Notes under the pieces: generated by a model
Told to the model about the DNA's origin: nothing
Databases searched by the model: none
What the model saw: the letters and a program-made list of their open reading frames with translations, nothing else
Shown: piece by piece, positions 12,577 to 26,000 of the stretch
Position numbering within the stretch: the stretch's first letter is position 1
Layout: each line of letters begins with the position of its first letter
DNA from: Burhinus oedicnemus
Lineage: Eukaryota > Chordata > Aves > Charadriiformes > Burhinidae
Length of the DNA stretch: 64,000 nucleotides
Assembly: GCA_008921705.1 (NCBI GenBank)
Contig: VFFE01007035.1
Location: 917,433 to 981,432, forward strand
Reading direction: 5' to 3'
Translations under genes and position numbers: made by a program

Positions 12577-15535
12577 ATTAAAGACTCCTAAGTTTATTTC
12601 GATTTTTGTCTTTACTGAAGTAAGTGGATTATTTCCACCATATTTCTTCACCCTTGAAAATAAAGTGTATAAGGCACTGGAAGCCTGAGGGGACAAGAAT
12701 GCGTTTGTCCCTGTGTTAGTTTTGCAGCCTTCCCGTTCAAGGCTACTGAACTTATTGCCTGTTCTTACAACAGGTCATGGACAGGGTACAGGTCCCCAAG
12801 CAATTGTGTTCCTACAAGTCCTGTGAAAAAAGGTGACAAGGCAGAGGTGACGTGAAGGGAAGGCTGAGCAGTAAACTCAGCCCTGATGGAATCCATGTAG
12901 GAGTTCATCCTAGAGACACAAACACTGGAGAGACGATGCTTACGCTCACGCTGCTCTGCACAGGCAGTCTTTGGGCTTCATAGCTGGGGCTGAATTTGAA
13001 GCATGGTCAGACAGGCTGCTAGCAGGTGGCACATTTTGTGGGGACTCCCCACATGTACTAACATAACCAGATCCTGACATGCAACAGAGCTCAAAACTGC
13101 ACGGGTGGCCCGGAGCTGCAGAAGGTGCTGAGGACCCATGGTGGTGAAGGCTATGAAAATCCCAGTGGACTGCAGGATACTGAATGCCAGAGCTTTACAG
13201 AGAGTCAGCTAACGAAAACTAATTACCTCAGCTTAACCACCCATACAATTTTTCTGCTGTTCCAGCCCTAATTCATATGAGAACTCTGCCAGTGTGTCTC
13301 AGTATTGACTTGGAATGGAGCTACAAAGAAAGAAAGTTCATGCCCAGTGGCAAAGGCACTAACTTGTGTTTAGAAGATGTGGGTTAGCTTTCCTGATGTG
13401 GGTTTGGATAAATCCCCTTTGGTAAGAAGAGAGTGAGACACAATGGGTGTCCTTCCTGTGAAGGGGTGACAGGAAGGCGGAGATGAGTCACTTGGTACAG
13501 CCTCATGAACCCACGTCCCGAAGGACTGTGATGCACGGAGGTGGGAAGAACCAGTCACGGAGAGGAGCTGTCTTCAATTAGCACGGTATTTTCTGCCACG
13601 GCATTGCTGCTTTCCAGACTAAAGCCTCAGACACTGCACAGTAACTGGTCATCAAATGGTGGACATCTCATTTCTTCTGAGTACTCAAGTGGGGCATCTT
13701 TCACACCAACCTCTCCACTTTCAAGTTGAGTGAGAAAACTTCCTTCAGCAAGTATTTGAATAACTTTTCCTCCTTAGGTCCCGTTAAAACAATAAAAAAG
13801 TCACAGCTATCGTTTCCCAGCCAGTAACAGTAAGGAAAGAACATTAAGCAAAAAAATCCAAACACAGAAAAACACAACAAAAGTGGTTTGTTTCTCATGA
13901 TATAAATTGTTCATTTAAATTGAGTGAGCAAAAAATCCACAGAACTGGGCCAGAGGAATAGGAAACTTTTGCAATTTGGTCCAATTTCTATTAAAGTATA
14001 TGGCAAGCCTAAGACTGATTTCTATGGATCTTGGATCAGGCCCACACAGAGAGAATTCAGCACTTTCCAGGTTAGAACAGAAGCTCTACAAAACCACCTT
14101 CCCATAGTTCATACCAGGTTTTGGTTTCAGAGACGTGATTGAGAAGGTTTTAACCAACATTGAAATTCCCATCCTGAAGTCCAAAGGGGAAAATGAAAAG
14201 GGGCTCAAACAATTCCTTGTGAAAAAGCCAGCAAAGTCGCTGAATCAGCTGTCTATATGCCTCTCCCATGTACTCCAGCCCAGATTTGTATGTGAGTTGT
14301 GTCCATAAAACCAAACTCTTATTTGCTCCAGCCCTGCTGAAGTCAAAGGGTCATGCTTGCAAGAGAAGTAGAGATCCTTCATTTATTTTCAATACTGTCT
14401 TGTTCCCCCTAGACCTCGTCTTTCTCTCTCACTCTTTTCCAGCTCCCTTTGGGCAACTAAATACAAACCTCATTTTTGTGACTCTTCCATGGCTGACTCA
14501 AGGCCACCTCCTGCCTCCTGAGGCCTCATTCACAGACTGCTCTCGTTCTTTCAGACCTCACATCTGTGCAAGTTTTTATTCTTCTTCTCTGCTGGCTTTG
14601 TGGGCTATGACTGAACGTGTCAAGAGATTGACCCACAGACGGTCTGTGTAACATTGATTTCTGTCTCTTTGGGTGGGATTTTTGAGGAGCACTCAAGAGT
14701 TGGCCTCACAGGGAGCTGAAATCATTGAGAGTTTGGTTGAGAAGAAGCTGTTGGATAAGACCACCAGAGAGATATTTGAGACATTCTACTCATCCTGTTT
14801 CTCAATTCTAAGACATGCTTGTATAAAAAACACTATCAAAATACCCAACTGACATAAAACCCCACAACCAGTTCGGATTATCATTACCTCTACTCCTGAA
14901 CAGCATAAAGACAAAACTTTGAAGGCAGCTTCCAAAAAACTTGTTAGCGGCTTTGTACTGCTATTTTCCTACTTTCAAACTCAATCCCACGAAAGCCTCC
15001 ACCCCCAGGTTTTCAAACACCACAAGACATCTCGTAACTCCTTAGTTTCAATCTATATCATTGCCTTAACCCTGGCTGTTATTAGAGCCATGGTGTCTGG
15101 CTATGAACAGCACAGAATTAAACAATACATCACCGGCTGCTTGCAAAACCCTCCTTCCCCCCCTCCACCTCCTGTTCCTTCCAAGCGCCACTTGTACTTG
15201 ACCTTATCGCAGCAAAGCGCGGCCGACCGAGCGCACTCTGTCACGCAGCACAGGGAGACCAGCTCCAGCCTGCCGTACACACCGGGGTTTTCCTGACTTC
15301 CTGACACTTTTGATCTGACGGATTTTGTAGTGGTCTTGTAAATGGGAATTAGTCATGCCTAGAGGGTCAAGGTTGTCAGACCTCATGCTGAAGTGCACAT
15401 GTATTCCTGAAAGGAAAACTAACAAAAGTGGAGTCTGTGCCAGGCTAGGAGAGGAAGAAGATATCAACAAATTGACAGAAAACAGCTTCTGTGACTTTCC
15501 AGCCCAGCAAGGACCAGATGGCAGGGCTGGGAAAT

Positions 15536-15712
15536 GAAAAAGAAAGAAAAGGGGAAAAGGGGAAAGGGAGAAAAGGGAAAGGGAAAGGGAAAAGGAAAAG
15601 GAAAAGGAAAAGGAAAAGGAAAAGGAAAAGGAAAAGGAAAAGGAAAAGGAAAAGGAAAAGGAAAAGGAAAAGGAAAAGGAAAAGGAAAAGGAAAAGGAAA
15701 AGGAAAAGGAAA
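15536..15712 (+). repeat. 177-nt homopurine tract with pure (GGAAAA)n microsatellite
   Basis: Every base from 15536 to 15712 on the plus strand is A or G. Positions 15536-15587 are an irregular mix of GAAA, GGGAAA and GGGGAAAA units. Positions 15588-15712 are a pure hexanucleotide array of GGAAAA, about 21 units. The three forward frames through the array give Lys-Arg, Gly-Lys and Glu/Lys-type runs, and the reverse strand gives Leu-Phe runs. The apparent open frames at 15445-15783 (minus), 15491-15808 and 15534-15731 (plus) are therefore artefacts of the repeat. The irregular left flank shading into a pure array is the usual pattern of a microsatellite expanding from degenerate seed repeats. 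Homopurine-homopyrimidine tracts of this length can in principle form triplex (H-DNA); that is general knowledge, not shown here. Confidence 0.95.
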
Positions 15713-17420
15713 TACTCAGTGTATTGTATAATGTCAGAGAACAAACTTACTTTGGCTATGGCAATCACATACCAGCTAATCACTCAGGATCTAACGAGAT
15801 TCCTCTGAGGAAGGATTTAAAAGCACTGCAAGACTTGATGAGCTCAGACAGTCTGGATAGTATAGTCCTGTGGCCTGGCAATAACGCTGTTAGCACAAAA
15901 TATATTGACAGATAAATAGGAGTGAAGATGAAAATACAGCTAACGAAGTAACAATAGACTTAGTTGATGCAAGTCAGCCTAGGTCAGCTAACAACGGTCA
16001 AAAGACTCAACGATGACAATTTTCCGTAGCTCCCAGGCCAACTCTTACTCACGGCACAGCTCCTACTCGAGTGAGTAAACCCTGCCCCTGTGAGTTGCAC
16101 CAATTCACACTGACTACAGTGGCACTATGAAAAGGGTTTCTTGTAACGTGTGAGATGGAGGAGGGCTTGGGGGAAGCTGTTAAAAATCAAAGTCTGAATT
16201 GGCTAAATTGGCAAGTAGTGTGGCCCAACAGGAACAGATCAGGGGAGAGGTGGGGCCTGATACAAACATTATATACATATCAGGAGGTTTATTTTGGCTT
16301 AGCACGAGGCTGGTCCCATGGACTGAATGCCTGTTGAATCCGCAATAAGCACCAAGGTGCAAAAGGGGTAAGACTGAGGGATATATATTTCAAAAGCAAG
16401 CTCCTAATTCAAACTAAATGCTGATGTGGACAACCTCAAATTTATTTTCATGTGGAGACTAGCTTAAGTCCCGCTATGGTTTATAAGCGTTTTGGGGAGG
16501 GATGGGGTAGGAAGGACTCTCATGCGCTAAGAATGCAAACCACAGTTGAAGTTACTGCAATGCAGCAAGTTAGCATGTCAGACAAAGTGTAAATAGCTGT
16601 CCACATGCCAGCCCTCAGCCTGCCACAACTGCACAGGAAGGTAACTTGACTTAATCATCATTTAAGAGCACTCGTGCAGCCTGTTAGGGTAGCTCTGCAG
16701 GCAGGCAGCAGCTTACTGAGTTCCCAAAGGTCCCATATACCTGAGCTCCTAGATGTTACTTTTGGGTGCGTTGCCAGGGCTGGAGGGAAAGATTAACATG
16801 AGAGATCCTGACCTCGCAATAAACGCTCAACAATACTTCTTCCTACGAGGCCTTACTTAAACCTATACTGGTTTATCTGCTGAACCATCACATTTGGTGT
16901 GTCCCCTCTGGGTGAGAAGATCAAGTTTGATCATGATAGAAGAGATGAGAAGGTTTTCCAGACAGACGCCAATTACTCATTTGTGGACAAGTCAGAGAAA
17001 CTGCTAAAACTGGAGACCTTCCACCCGGAGATCTCCTCCAGCCTTCGGGGAGGGTTGCAATGCCCTCCCCGTACAAACGGCACAGCAGAATCACAGGGCT
17101 GACGTACAGCCCCAGGGAAATGACAACAGGACACGAGCTCTTATCTAGTAAAAATACAGAACAAAACCAACACTGGAGAAGCTCAGGCTGTCAGGCACTG
17201 TTTGTCTATGGTGCTTACATGACCTTCACTATCAGCGTGTCTGCTCGGTGCCCCAGCTGGTACTGCCGGGAAGACCTTGAGGGGCTTTGCTGGCTGGTGC
17301 CCAGCGCATTAGTTATGGACTGCATGCACGAGCCCATTGCAATGTGCAAACTTCAGCTGTCCCATCTAGCCTTCTAGTGACAACATTAGGATGAAAACAT
17401 CATCTGGGGTCCTTTCTCAG
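15713..17420. other. unique non-coding sequence, nothing recognised
   Basis: No gene or dispersed repeat recognised. Short frames (up to 105 codons, at 17060-17377 plus) have no identifiable family. Confidence 0.5.
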
Positions 17421-17488
17421 AGAAGAGAGACAGGCTTTAACCCATTTACCCAGGACCACATAGGAAGTGTGTGGCAGACCATAACTCC
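17421..17488 (-). mobile_element. MIR SINE fragment
   Basis: On the plus strand the order of short blocks follows the reverse complement of the MIR core: 'ggctttaaccc', 'ttacccaggaccacata', 'ggaagtgtgtggcag'. In MIR the corresponding region is 'aggttaagtgacttgcccaaggtcacacag...aagtggcag'. Divergence is high, as expected for an amniote-wide family no longer active in birds. Only the central part is legible; neither end is clear. Confidence 0.6.
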
Positions 17489-18749
17489 TTTGGGAGAGAA
17501 CTGACAAATCTTTCTTTACACTCTACAGCAAACTACAATCTTAATGTATCTGATTATTAGTTTACTGTGGCTTTTCCTTGTGCTTGAGGATCTATCAGCT
17601 TCGTCCCAGGACAGAGTGCCACCTCACTGTGAGAGATGCTGCATATTATCTACATCAACGGGAGGATGGGGCCAGTCCTGGACAAAAGTGGTTTTCAAAG
17701 AGGAGACAAAGCTAGGCAGACTTGATGCTTCTGTGCTAACAGCAGGGTACTCAGCTGTCTGACATTGCCTTCAATGCCTTCCCAGTCATGAACCACCCAA
17801 AGAGCTGTCAGAAAAAACGCGTGTCCTGAGAGAAATCCCAGTCCTCTGACACTTGCTTTCATGCTGATACGAGCCCAAAAAGTTGAAAGAGCAAATTTTT
17901 CCACTCCCAGGTGTGACAAAACAGACATCACCTCCTCTGGTGGCAACAGAAAGGGCAAATTCAAAACAGTCTCCTGATGATTCTCATGCCGGTCTGCCCT
18001 GGAGAAGCAGCATCTCTGTGTTTTCTGGAGTATTACTTTTTCCCTGGAAAAAGTTCAGCCTAATCTAAGATCAGCCCCAACAATCAGACCACAATACAGT
18101 GAAAGAAGGAGACCGAGGTACACATGGGACACTGGCCATCAGAATAATAACCAGCTGTTACTGCTACGCCAGAAAGCACCAACCCACCCCGCTGAGATGC
18201 CACGCTCCCCTTGCCTCTGCTCACAACCAAACCTCAGACCGAAAGGCCTCCTTGAGCCAAGCAATAATCCCAAGCAGAAAGATTCTAAATGCAAGAGGGC
18301 CCACCTGTGCCTATAAACTATATTAAGGCAAAGTTGCTCGTGTTTATCAGTGGTGATAGTCAGAAGTGCAAGCAAGGCCCCTCAATGGCACAAGTGTTCC
18401 TGCTCCGGTCACAAAGACATCATTTCCCTGAATCTTATTTTATTTATAGGTATGCTTTTATTTTAATAGGCTTTTTTTAAGACCATAGGCTAAGATGGCC
18501 TTGCTTCCCCAGGGGTCTCACTAAAAGCCAAACTGCACCCGACTCACCAGTGTAACTTAAAAAGTTAAGCAGCGGTAAGGGACAAGCCACCTCATTCTTT
18601 CCAGCCCTGGAATCTTAGTGCATATGAATTTTGGATACTGCTGCAAAAGTGGCACATTACAAATTAGCAACAGTTTAGTTTATTAGTCCCCAAGTGGATT
18701 TATTTATGGCACAGAAAATATTGCTATAGGTTCCCTGAGACTGGGAATG

Positions 18750-18757
18750 TGACGTCA
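18750..18757. promoter_or_regulatory. perfect CRE palindrome (TGACGTCA)
   Basis: The full 8-bp cAMP-response element TGACGTCA, the known binding site of CREB/ATF dimers, lies in unique sequence. It is one of three perfect copies in the window (others at 21987 and 30184). Whether it is bound is unknown, and no promoter is visible beside it. Confidence 0.4.
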
Positions 18758-19342
18758 CTGAAATTAAAAGGGATTTCATGTGGAAGACCGTGCCAAAATG
18801 GACTTACTCCTATTGTGCTTTCAACATGTGGTATTGTTTTACCATATACTTCTTCAGCTTGATGCCTTCACACCTTACAAAGATCTCCTGTCGCAGCAGC
18901 TGATGGTGGATTCTGCTGAGGTTATGGAGGGAGCCAAGTATAAGGAGAACCTGGACTCTTCAGCCCTCCTTCCACTTCTGCAGGGAACAGGAGACTCTCA
19001 GACAAAAATATGGTGGAACCACTTTTTGCTTCACCCAGTTACTTCTCAAGGCAAAAGGAGTAGACTCCTTCCTAAGTCATGTGGGCACACATAGGAATTG
19101 CCCCCCACCTTGGGTTCTCACTTGAGACCTCCACCCTTACAGAGACATCAGCACTGCCTGCCCTTCACAGCAAGGGTTCAGGACTTCAGGTGCCCTCAAC
19201 CACTCAGAGACAATAGGGTTGCATAGGTTTGTTAGCGGTGAGGCAGATGGAAAGAGGTTTCCATCCAGGGATTTAGCTTGGGCAACGATCCAAGCTACGT
19301 TAATTCATTCCCTCTTGTTAGAGCCATAGAAAAAAAATACCT

Positions 19343-19410
19343 TCCCTTTTACAGCTGGATAAACGGAGGCACACAACTCTGCATCTGCAGCCCTACTCAT
19401 TGTACCAAGG
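19343..19410 (-). mobile_element. MIR SINE fragment
   Basis: 'ccttttacagctggataaacggaggcac' on the plus strand matches the well-known reverse complement of MIR ('ccattttacagatgaggaaactgaggcac'). This is followed by a less clear stretch that may be the far end of the element after an internal deletion ('ccctactcattgtacca'). It is short and diverged but collinear. Confidence 0.6.
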
Positions 19411-20049
19411 AAACCATGTTGTCTCTCATGAAGCAGTAGGTTCAGAGGCTGCCTCAACAAAGTTTAGTTCCCCTGAAATTTCTAAATGAGGGAGCAGCCA
19501 GATTCTGATACCATTTTCCACAATACTGCAACAAGCAGCTGCAACAGCCAAGAGTCAGAACAGGGTCCCTCACCATCAGGAAACAAGCACCCAGTAACAG
19601 AACCAGCTCCGGACAGAGTCAGGAGCCCACCACGTAGACTAACCGCCAAGCAGAGCTCCTGAGCATGGTGGAAAGAGGAAGAGGGAGCCAAGGAGCTTCA
19701 TCCCCCTTCGTCCCTGCATTGGGATGCAGCACCCCGTTATTAATGCAGCCCTTCGCTATCAGTTCGATCAGGCCTATGCTCGCCTTGAAAGAAATAAGCC
19801 AATATACAAACTTTTGGTAGCTGACGCAATTTGATGATATACCTTCTTTTCAAAGAATCGGCAAAGAATGACCCATGAAGCCAGCATCTTCGTGTCTGGG
19901 ATAGAAAGTAACTGTTGCAGGATTCGCATGTAACACCCTTTATTTTAATGTCTTCCTTCCGAGCTGCTAGTACAAGAGGTTACACTCATTAGCAAGACAC
20001 TACTGTTTATCCCAGCTGCGGCTTGGCCCTTCAGCAACGCAGGTGTCAC

Positions 20050-20195
20050 TTCCCCATCTGACAGAAGGAAAAACTGCCGCACTGCAGAGCTAAGTGAGTC
20101 TTCCAAGGCCACACACTGAGCAAACGGCAGCGCCAGGACTAGAAATCAGGAATCCCGAGAGCCCGACCACAAACACAATCCGCTGAGACCACAGC
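20050..20195 (-). mobile_element. MIR SINE, best-preserved copy in the window
   Basis: About 145 bp is collinear with the reverse complement of MIR: 'ccccatctgacagaaggaaaaactg', then 'gcagagctaagtgagtc', 'ttccaaggccacacactgagc', 'aaacggcagcgccaggact', and finally 'cgctgagaccaca' near the tRNA-like head. Several CpGs survive (ggcagcgcc, cccgag, cccgac), which is unexpected for a repeat this old in methylated DNA. An open frame of 100 codons on the minus strand (20139-20441) overlaps part of it and is not a gene. Birds carry MIR only as ancient relics, so this legibility may mean a slow local rate or selection. Confidence 0.8.
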
Positions 20196-22991
20196 CGCCT
20201 GACACAGCCAATGCCCACTCTCACGGACTGTAATAAAATAAGTAAAAAAGCAGAGTTTGGTTTTAGCGCTGGCTGGCCTTGCTGGACTAGCTCCCAGCTC
20301 CTGGGGAGGGAGCGGAGAGGACATCAGTGCTCGCTCGCCGGGGACAGAGGGAAGATGCCATCCCCGGGTGACAGCAGCCCCAGTTTGCCCCAGACCCATT
20401 GCCGCCTGTGCAGACCGAGCCCGTGCGGTGAGCCTGTGCATGGACCCAGCGGCAGGAGAAATACAGGGATGGGTTATGATGGGAGACCATCAACATTTGG
20501 GTCCCTTTGTAGGCTTTCCTGCAGGGGTGACATGTGTATGAGGCTGGCTGGTGTGAATTCCCATTGCTGACGATGTTGTGGGGCTGCCTGACTGTGTCCT
20601 TGTCCCTGGCTTCCCATCAAGGAGGGACAAGATGCTGAGCAGGACGGGAAGGGGGAGGTTGTACTCCTTCCTTCACTCTCTGTCCTCCATGAGGGTGAAG
20701 CTGACGACAATCTGGCTTTCTCCTGAGGAAAAAAAACCTCTTCAGAGCTTCCTCACCCTCTGCTGAACTGCAAAATAGTTAAAGGAAAAATTACTTTAAC
20801 AGCAGAAAGCGGCTTGCACTGTGTGTGCCAGGGCTTGGGCTGCGTAGCAAGGCTTAGTTCATCTCCACGGACAGATTTCAGGGACATGATCTTGATCTCT
20901 TTATCACAAGACATTACTTAGAAGATTTCAGCCCAAGTCGTGGCAAAGTTCACACAACCTGTTACCTTCTGCCTGGGACGGCAGACGACAACACTTGACT
21001 GAAATGTTGGGCTTCATCCCCTCCCACATGAGTCAACTGGACCCACTGAATTCAACAGAGTTGCCTTAGTACATGTCCTCACCATGTCTCCTTTGGTTTT
21101 GAAACAACTTTTGGCATTATTTAGTACATCTGTTTCTAGTGCCCAAGGCCAAGATGCTGATCACCAAATTGCTAATTTTAATTACTACCTGGCATGCAGA
21201 AGACAAAACGAGCTACATGTGCCATTACCACAAGGAGAAAAAAAATAATATCAAAACTAAACAACAAAACCGAGAACGCTGTGTTGGAAGAGAAATCAAA
21301 CCTCCCTCTAACAAAACAGTTTCTGCGGCATTCCTCCCTTCCTGTGTTTGTGTTTCTCTTTTTCCTAAGGGCTATAAAATTTAGTATACTAGGAATTGTG
21401 GGTTGCTTTATGGAGCAAACGGTTGGGTTTGCTAGAATAATTTGGCTTGAAAGGGGTACTCCATTCTGATGGCTACCTGGCTACCCTAACTAGTTTGACA
21501 CCTGCAATTTATTAATCTCTCTCTTCCCAGAACACATGGAGGTCAAAAGCAGCAAACCTAATTCCTCTGAAAATTTGTGTCTGAACACACAGTTCTCTCT
21601 GTTGAGAGAAACATGAAAATAAAGCTCTGCAACCTTCAGCACCTGCCAAGGAACATCAACTCTTGACCTCTTCTGAATTATTTTGAACCAAAACTCTCTG
21701 TCTCTCCCCCACCTCCAGATTTCGACTTCTTCGTTGCTTCAGAAATTGGAAGTTGGCCTCTTTTCTTTCTAGCTTTTCGTCAGCTGAGAAGAAGAAATTT
21801 CTCATCCAAAAACCTGCAGTGTCCTGTTTTCTCTCACTGAAGTAGGTAGATTCACACACACTGGAAAAATTAGAAATTCCTTGCAACCAGATAAATGATA
21901 TGTTGTGGGAGTCTGCCTTCAGCCGACCTGTTTCTGGCCCTTTCTTCCACTCACACATCCCTTTCCAGTCTGTCTTGATTAAGAACTGACGTCAAAAAAA
22001 TCAGTGCTGTTTGCTCTCAGTCACTGAAGCTGCAGAACCAAGACGTACCTCTGTCTGCCTCCTCAGCTCCGCTCTTCACCTCCTTTGTGGCACTGAGTGG
22101 AGCAAAAGGGATGGGGAATGGCAGACCATTGCTTCAAAACATAGGGGATTTGGGTTTCTTTTGTAACCAACATGGACCAAATGGATTTGAATGATAATTC
22201 CCACTCCAAGCATGTTGTTTTTTCCAGCTTTTAAAATCTGTTCACCTGGAGGGCTTTTTCTTTAGAGATGTCAGCATCATTTTATTGTTTGTTATTCCTC
22301 CACAGTGCAAGGAAGCAGCATTTCTGTTCAGCTGGAGACCAAGCACGAAGCCTGTCTTCATTCCAAATTGAGAACAAAAAAGGCAAGTTTTCAAAATTTC
22401 TCCTGGAGCAAAACTTGGGGAATAAAAAGAAACACAACAACGAACAATGCATTTTGAACCTGCTGAAGCATTTCATTTCAGTAACAGCAAAATTGTTTCC
22501 TTTTCCTTTGACAGAATAACAACATCTAATTCTATTTCTAATCCTGGAGTATAATAGATGAAGATATTTTATGTCAAAATGAAAAAATCAATCAAATCAA
22601 TAAAGCTAAGCCATATCAAAGCATTAGTGAAATGAAATATGAAGTCATTCACTTGCCATCAAAATCAACACAGGCCAGTGAATCATACTCAATGTCAATG
22701 AATGTGCCTTATTTTTAAGAAAAACTGTTGAGTCAGAATTTAATTGATCAGTTCTCAGAACTTCTCTGATTCCACTGGTGTTGACCTAGCTGTGTCTTAA
22801 TGGAATAAAGTCAGCATTAATCTTATTTAACATTGCAAAACTACATGGAGGGTTTATAAGAAGGACAAGTTTTGTTGGAAGAGGCAATAGCTTTTCACTA
22901 CAACAGCTGCAGTACTTCGAAAAAAGAAGCAAACCATTTGGGCACGCAAGCTCTTACTGGGCGATCATTACTTCTTCCTCTCAGACTCCCA
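20196..22991. other. unique non-coding sequence with a moderately CpG-rich start
   Basis: 20280-20440 is GC-rich with several CpGs (agcggag, ctcgctcgccggg, cccgggtg, accgagcccgtgcgg), followed by a GT-containing stretch. It is not dense or long enough to be a standard CpG island. No exon or family is recognised; overlapping short frames on both strands (up to 119 codons) are chance. Confidence 0.4.
21987..21994. promoter_or_regulatory. perfect CRE palindrome (TGACGTCA)
   Basis: Second perfect TGACGTCA, in 'aactgacgtcaaaaaa', about 3.2 kb from the first. The motif is known for CREB/ATF binding; function here is inferred only from identity. Confidence 0.35.
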
Positions 22992-23042
22992 GATTTAAGG
23001 TCAGAGGTGATTATTAGATTATTTGATCCAACCTTCCCTCAG
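22992..23042 (-). mobile_element. ancient CR1/L3-type LINE tail remnant
   Basis: The plus strand reads 'tttaaggtcagagg', 'gattattagattatttgatccaacctt'. This follows the reverse complement of the tail of old amniote CR1/L3-type LINEs ('tttaaggccagaagggaccattatgatcatctagtctgacctcc'). It is short and diverged and lacks the younger CR1 terminal octamers. The overlapping 79-codon minus frame is not a gene. Confidence 0.45.
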
Positions 23043-26000
23043 ATGCTTAAACCTGAAATAACAAATGTAAAATATCACAAGCTCTAAGACTGATCGCATT
23101 GTTTCAGTTTGGTGTTGAGGCCAACCTCCACAGACGGGGGGGTTCCTCTTCCAGGAAGGTGTTAGGTTGAATATGAAAATCACACCCACTCTAAAACTCA
23201 TCAGGAGGTTGAGAACCCAGCCATGCCGTTGGTGACTTGTCTTAGAGCAAGTAATCACATCAGCTGTCAGAAAAAGTGTCCTACTTTTAATAAGAGTTTC
23301 AATAGCATCTGTTTCCTGCTGCTGGTGCTAGTTATGTCATTCTTGGGTACAGAGAAGTGTCTCTTGGTACCTAGTTCTTCTACCTGGTCATCAAATCAAG
23401 GTACCTCCTCACCTCCAACTCTGCACACTAAACAGATGGAGCTCTTCATGTCTCCCAGTGTAAGAAATTTTCCCAAGTTTCAGATCATTGTTTTTGCATG
23501 GCTCCTTTTTGTCATTTTCAAATGTTCAACCTCCTTTTTTCAACAGTGATGAGGGATGTCAGAAAATCCTTCAAATGAAATTGAGATCTCCAAGTAAGTC
23601 CAGTCACCAGTGCACATGCCTTGTGCTAGACTTCGGCATAAAGGCCAGTTTCATCTCTAGAGCAGGACTCTGACAACCCTGCAGTAATAATATCCTATAG
23701 GACTCTCTGTGCCTATTCCATAGAGATTATGAATTAATTATTCCCCTGAATTGGAAGACATAATTAGTGATATATTAAGTAGCACATAAGCTTTCTGGTC
23801 CAGATGTTGCTATTCTAACCAAGGTGGTGACTAAGGTTCATCACAGCACAGTCGGTCAACAACACTGCTCACTATCTACAACATTAGGCTTCGTTTCACC
23901 TCCTCTCCCAGCCACGAGTTTCACTAGAGAGCAGACTGGGGATGTTAGCGAAGTAGTTGCATTGAGCTGAACAGGTCTACCCAGATGATGGAAGAATGAC
24001 AGAATCAGTCGTCAAACAGGCGAAATTCCCACTGGTGGCATAAAAATGTCAGGACTATATCATACTGTAAATGTCACTCATTTCTGCCAACATATTTTTA
24101 TTTGCATTGTTTCTAGTATAAATATTCTTTTCGAAAAATGTCAGCGAGAAATGCCAGTTAGTTTCTGACAACGATGACAAAGAGGAGCTACATGGGAAGC
24201 TAAGTACTGGAGTTTCCCAGAAAATCGTAGGGGATTTTTCTAATGGAAAATATTGCACTTTTGTTGAAAAATCCCTAATCCTTTGGCCACCCACCAAAGT
24301 CTCTTGGAATGAACAATATTAGGTTTGGCCAATGGGCTTTCGATACAGATCCAACTTCCCACAGAAAACAGGCACATTTGGGTAAAAAAGAGAAAACCCC
24401 AAGAAGTTATACTGCCAAGAACTCAGCTGTCCACCATAAAAGTTTTGATAGCATTTTTTAAATGAGCTGTATCGAATATGTCACCACTATTGACACTAGA
24501 GTCAATGAAGTCACTCCACCATAAAGCATTTAGCACAGAGAACACCAGGGATCTTCTCTGATCTATAATTCAGCCTGGCATTCTGCTGATGAGGATTTTC
24601 CAGGGAAAGCTGTAACCTACACTATTTTGCTCTAATGTTGCTGATTTATGTGTGTGTGTGTGTGTGTACCTTTTATATATATACAGTGAAATGTTTGATT
24701 TTCTTTAATTTTTATAAATAATTGTCTCAGAAACTGTTTAATGTGGTTATATTTTTTCATTGAGGATTTCCTTGCTTTCATAAGTAACTATATATGAGAC
24801 TAGCACTTTAGAGAATAAAAGCAAGCTTTATGAAGAGCTGGATCATCCTCAGGCACTGCAAAGTCTGAACTATGAAGTTTCCAGTACTTCCTACCTTTGG
24901 TAATTAAAGATACAAACCTAGATTTACATGACTTAAAAAAAAAAATTTATTCTTATCCCATATTGTCTTATTTTGACAAATTTAGGCATGTTTCTGATTA
25001 TTTTTTAGCTGCAAAGCCTGATTTTCTACTTATATTGACTACAAATGAGTGCAGCATTAGCCACCTACCATGGATTCACACCACTAAAAGTGAGCTATGC
25101 TATTTGTGCTGCTATATAGTTTGCACACAGCAAGAAGTAAATGTTATATCAAGTCCCACAATGATGCATATGTCATATGATGTCTGTGGTGTGTGGTATG
25201 CCAACCTAAAAAAGAGTCCACATAAATTGAATATTGCTTGTCATATTTATGGAAAACCAAATGTAGAAAGCAAATTCTTTAAGACGTAACTTTTTCTTTC
25301 AGAGATATACTCTACAACTGGGTAGAAAGTAAAAAACTTTAAACTGTATTTACAAAGTACTTGATCGCCAAGATCTTTCTTTTTGCCCTTCTCCATTAGG
25401 ACTGAGAGTAGTTGACAGTAACACAGCCTAAAGACCAGATGGGCAGAAGCAGAGTCAGAACAAACCCTCCATGGTGCCAGAAACCCCATATAACTCATCC
25501 TTACAAGTTCTGGCATCATGTAAGGAGCTATTCTGGAAACAAGCTCTTGCAAGGTATAATCCAATGTGTGAACGTATCTCAGCCCTTGTGAGGAAAACAA
25601 GTGCTCCTAGATTTTACCCAAGTGTGGATCTGAAAGCCAACAGACAGGGATTATACTTGAAAACCCTCCCTGCCTCTCAAAATCCCCAGTGTTGTCTTTG
25701 AAATTTTGCCATTTCTTTGGAAACAGGCACACAACTCTGTCCAGCTCAGTCTCAGCAGCACCTCCTAAAGTACCTCAGTTCCTAGGAAAAGCATGCTTCA
25801 CTTTCCAAAAGCACCATGCTTACTTTATTTCAGGCTCTGAATCTGGCAAAAAAAAGGATGCCTGTGCTTCCTAGGGCGAGGTGGAGGCACTGCTCCCTCG
25901 CTGCTGTGTTGCGGTGCAGAGGGAAGCCTCCAGCAGACGGGATCACTCCCCACGTTGAGGTTCCTCTCCCTCCATGTTGAGCGGAGCTGACCCCACGTGA

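Larger units (their letters stand above)
1751..15535. other. 13.8 kb of unique non-coding sequence
   Basis: No gene recognised. Open frames are at most 127 codons (the 127-codon one is at 14268-14651 plus) and none shows a known domain, signal peptide or exon-like splice borders. The stretch holds small simple repeats only: a CCT run near 5358-5374, A-rich tracts near 4600 and 12549-12576, and scattered T runs. The interval 6100-6500 is AT-rich. Part of 5300-6000 is relatively GC-rich but not as CpG-dense as the patches at 33.5 and 42.3 kb. A 17-bp perfect inverted repeat lies at 1830-1846. Confidence 0.5.

Noticed and set aside
15445..15808. Open frames encoding Lys-Arg, Gly-Lys and Leu-Phe repeats
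   Set aside because: They are translations of the GGAAAA microsatellite in different frames and strands, not proteins.
24897..25289. 130-codon plus-strand frame in AT-rich DNA
   Set aside because: Notable for AT-rich sequence, but the protein has no recognised domain, it contains irregular Lys/Tyr/Cys-rich composition, and no exon borders are visible.
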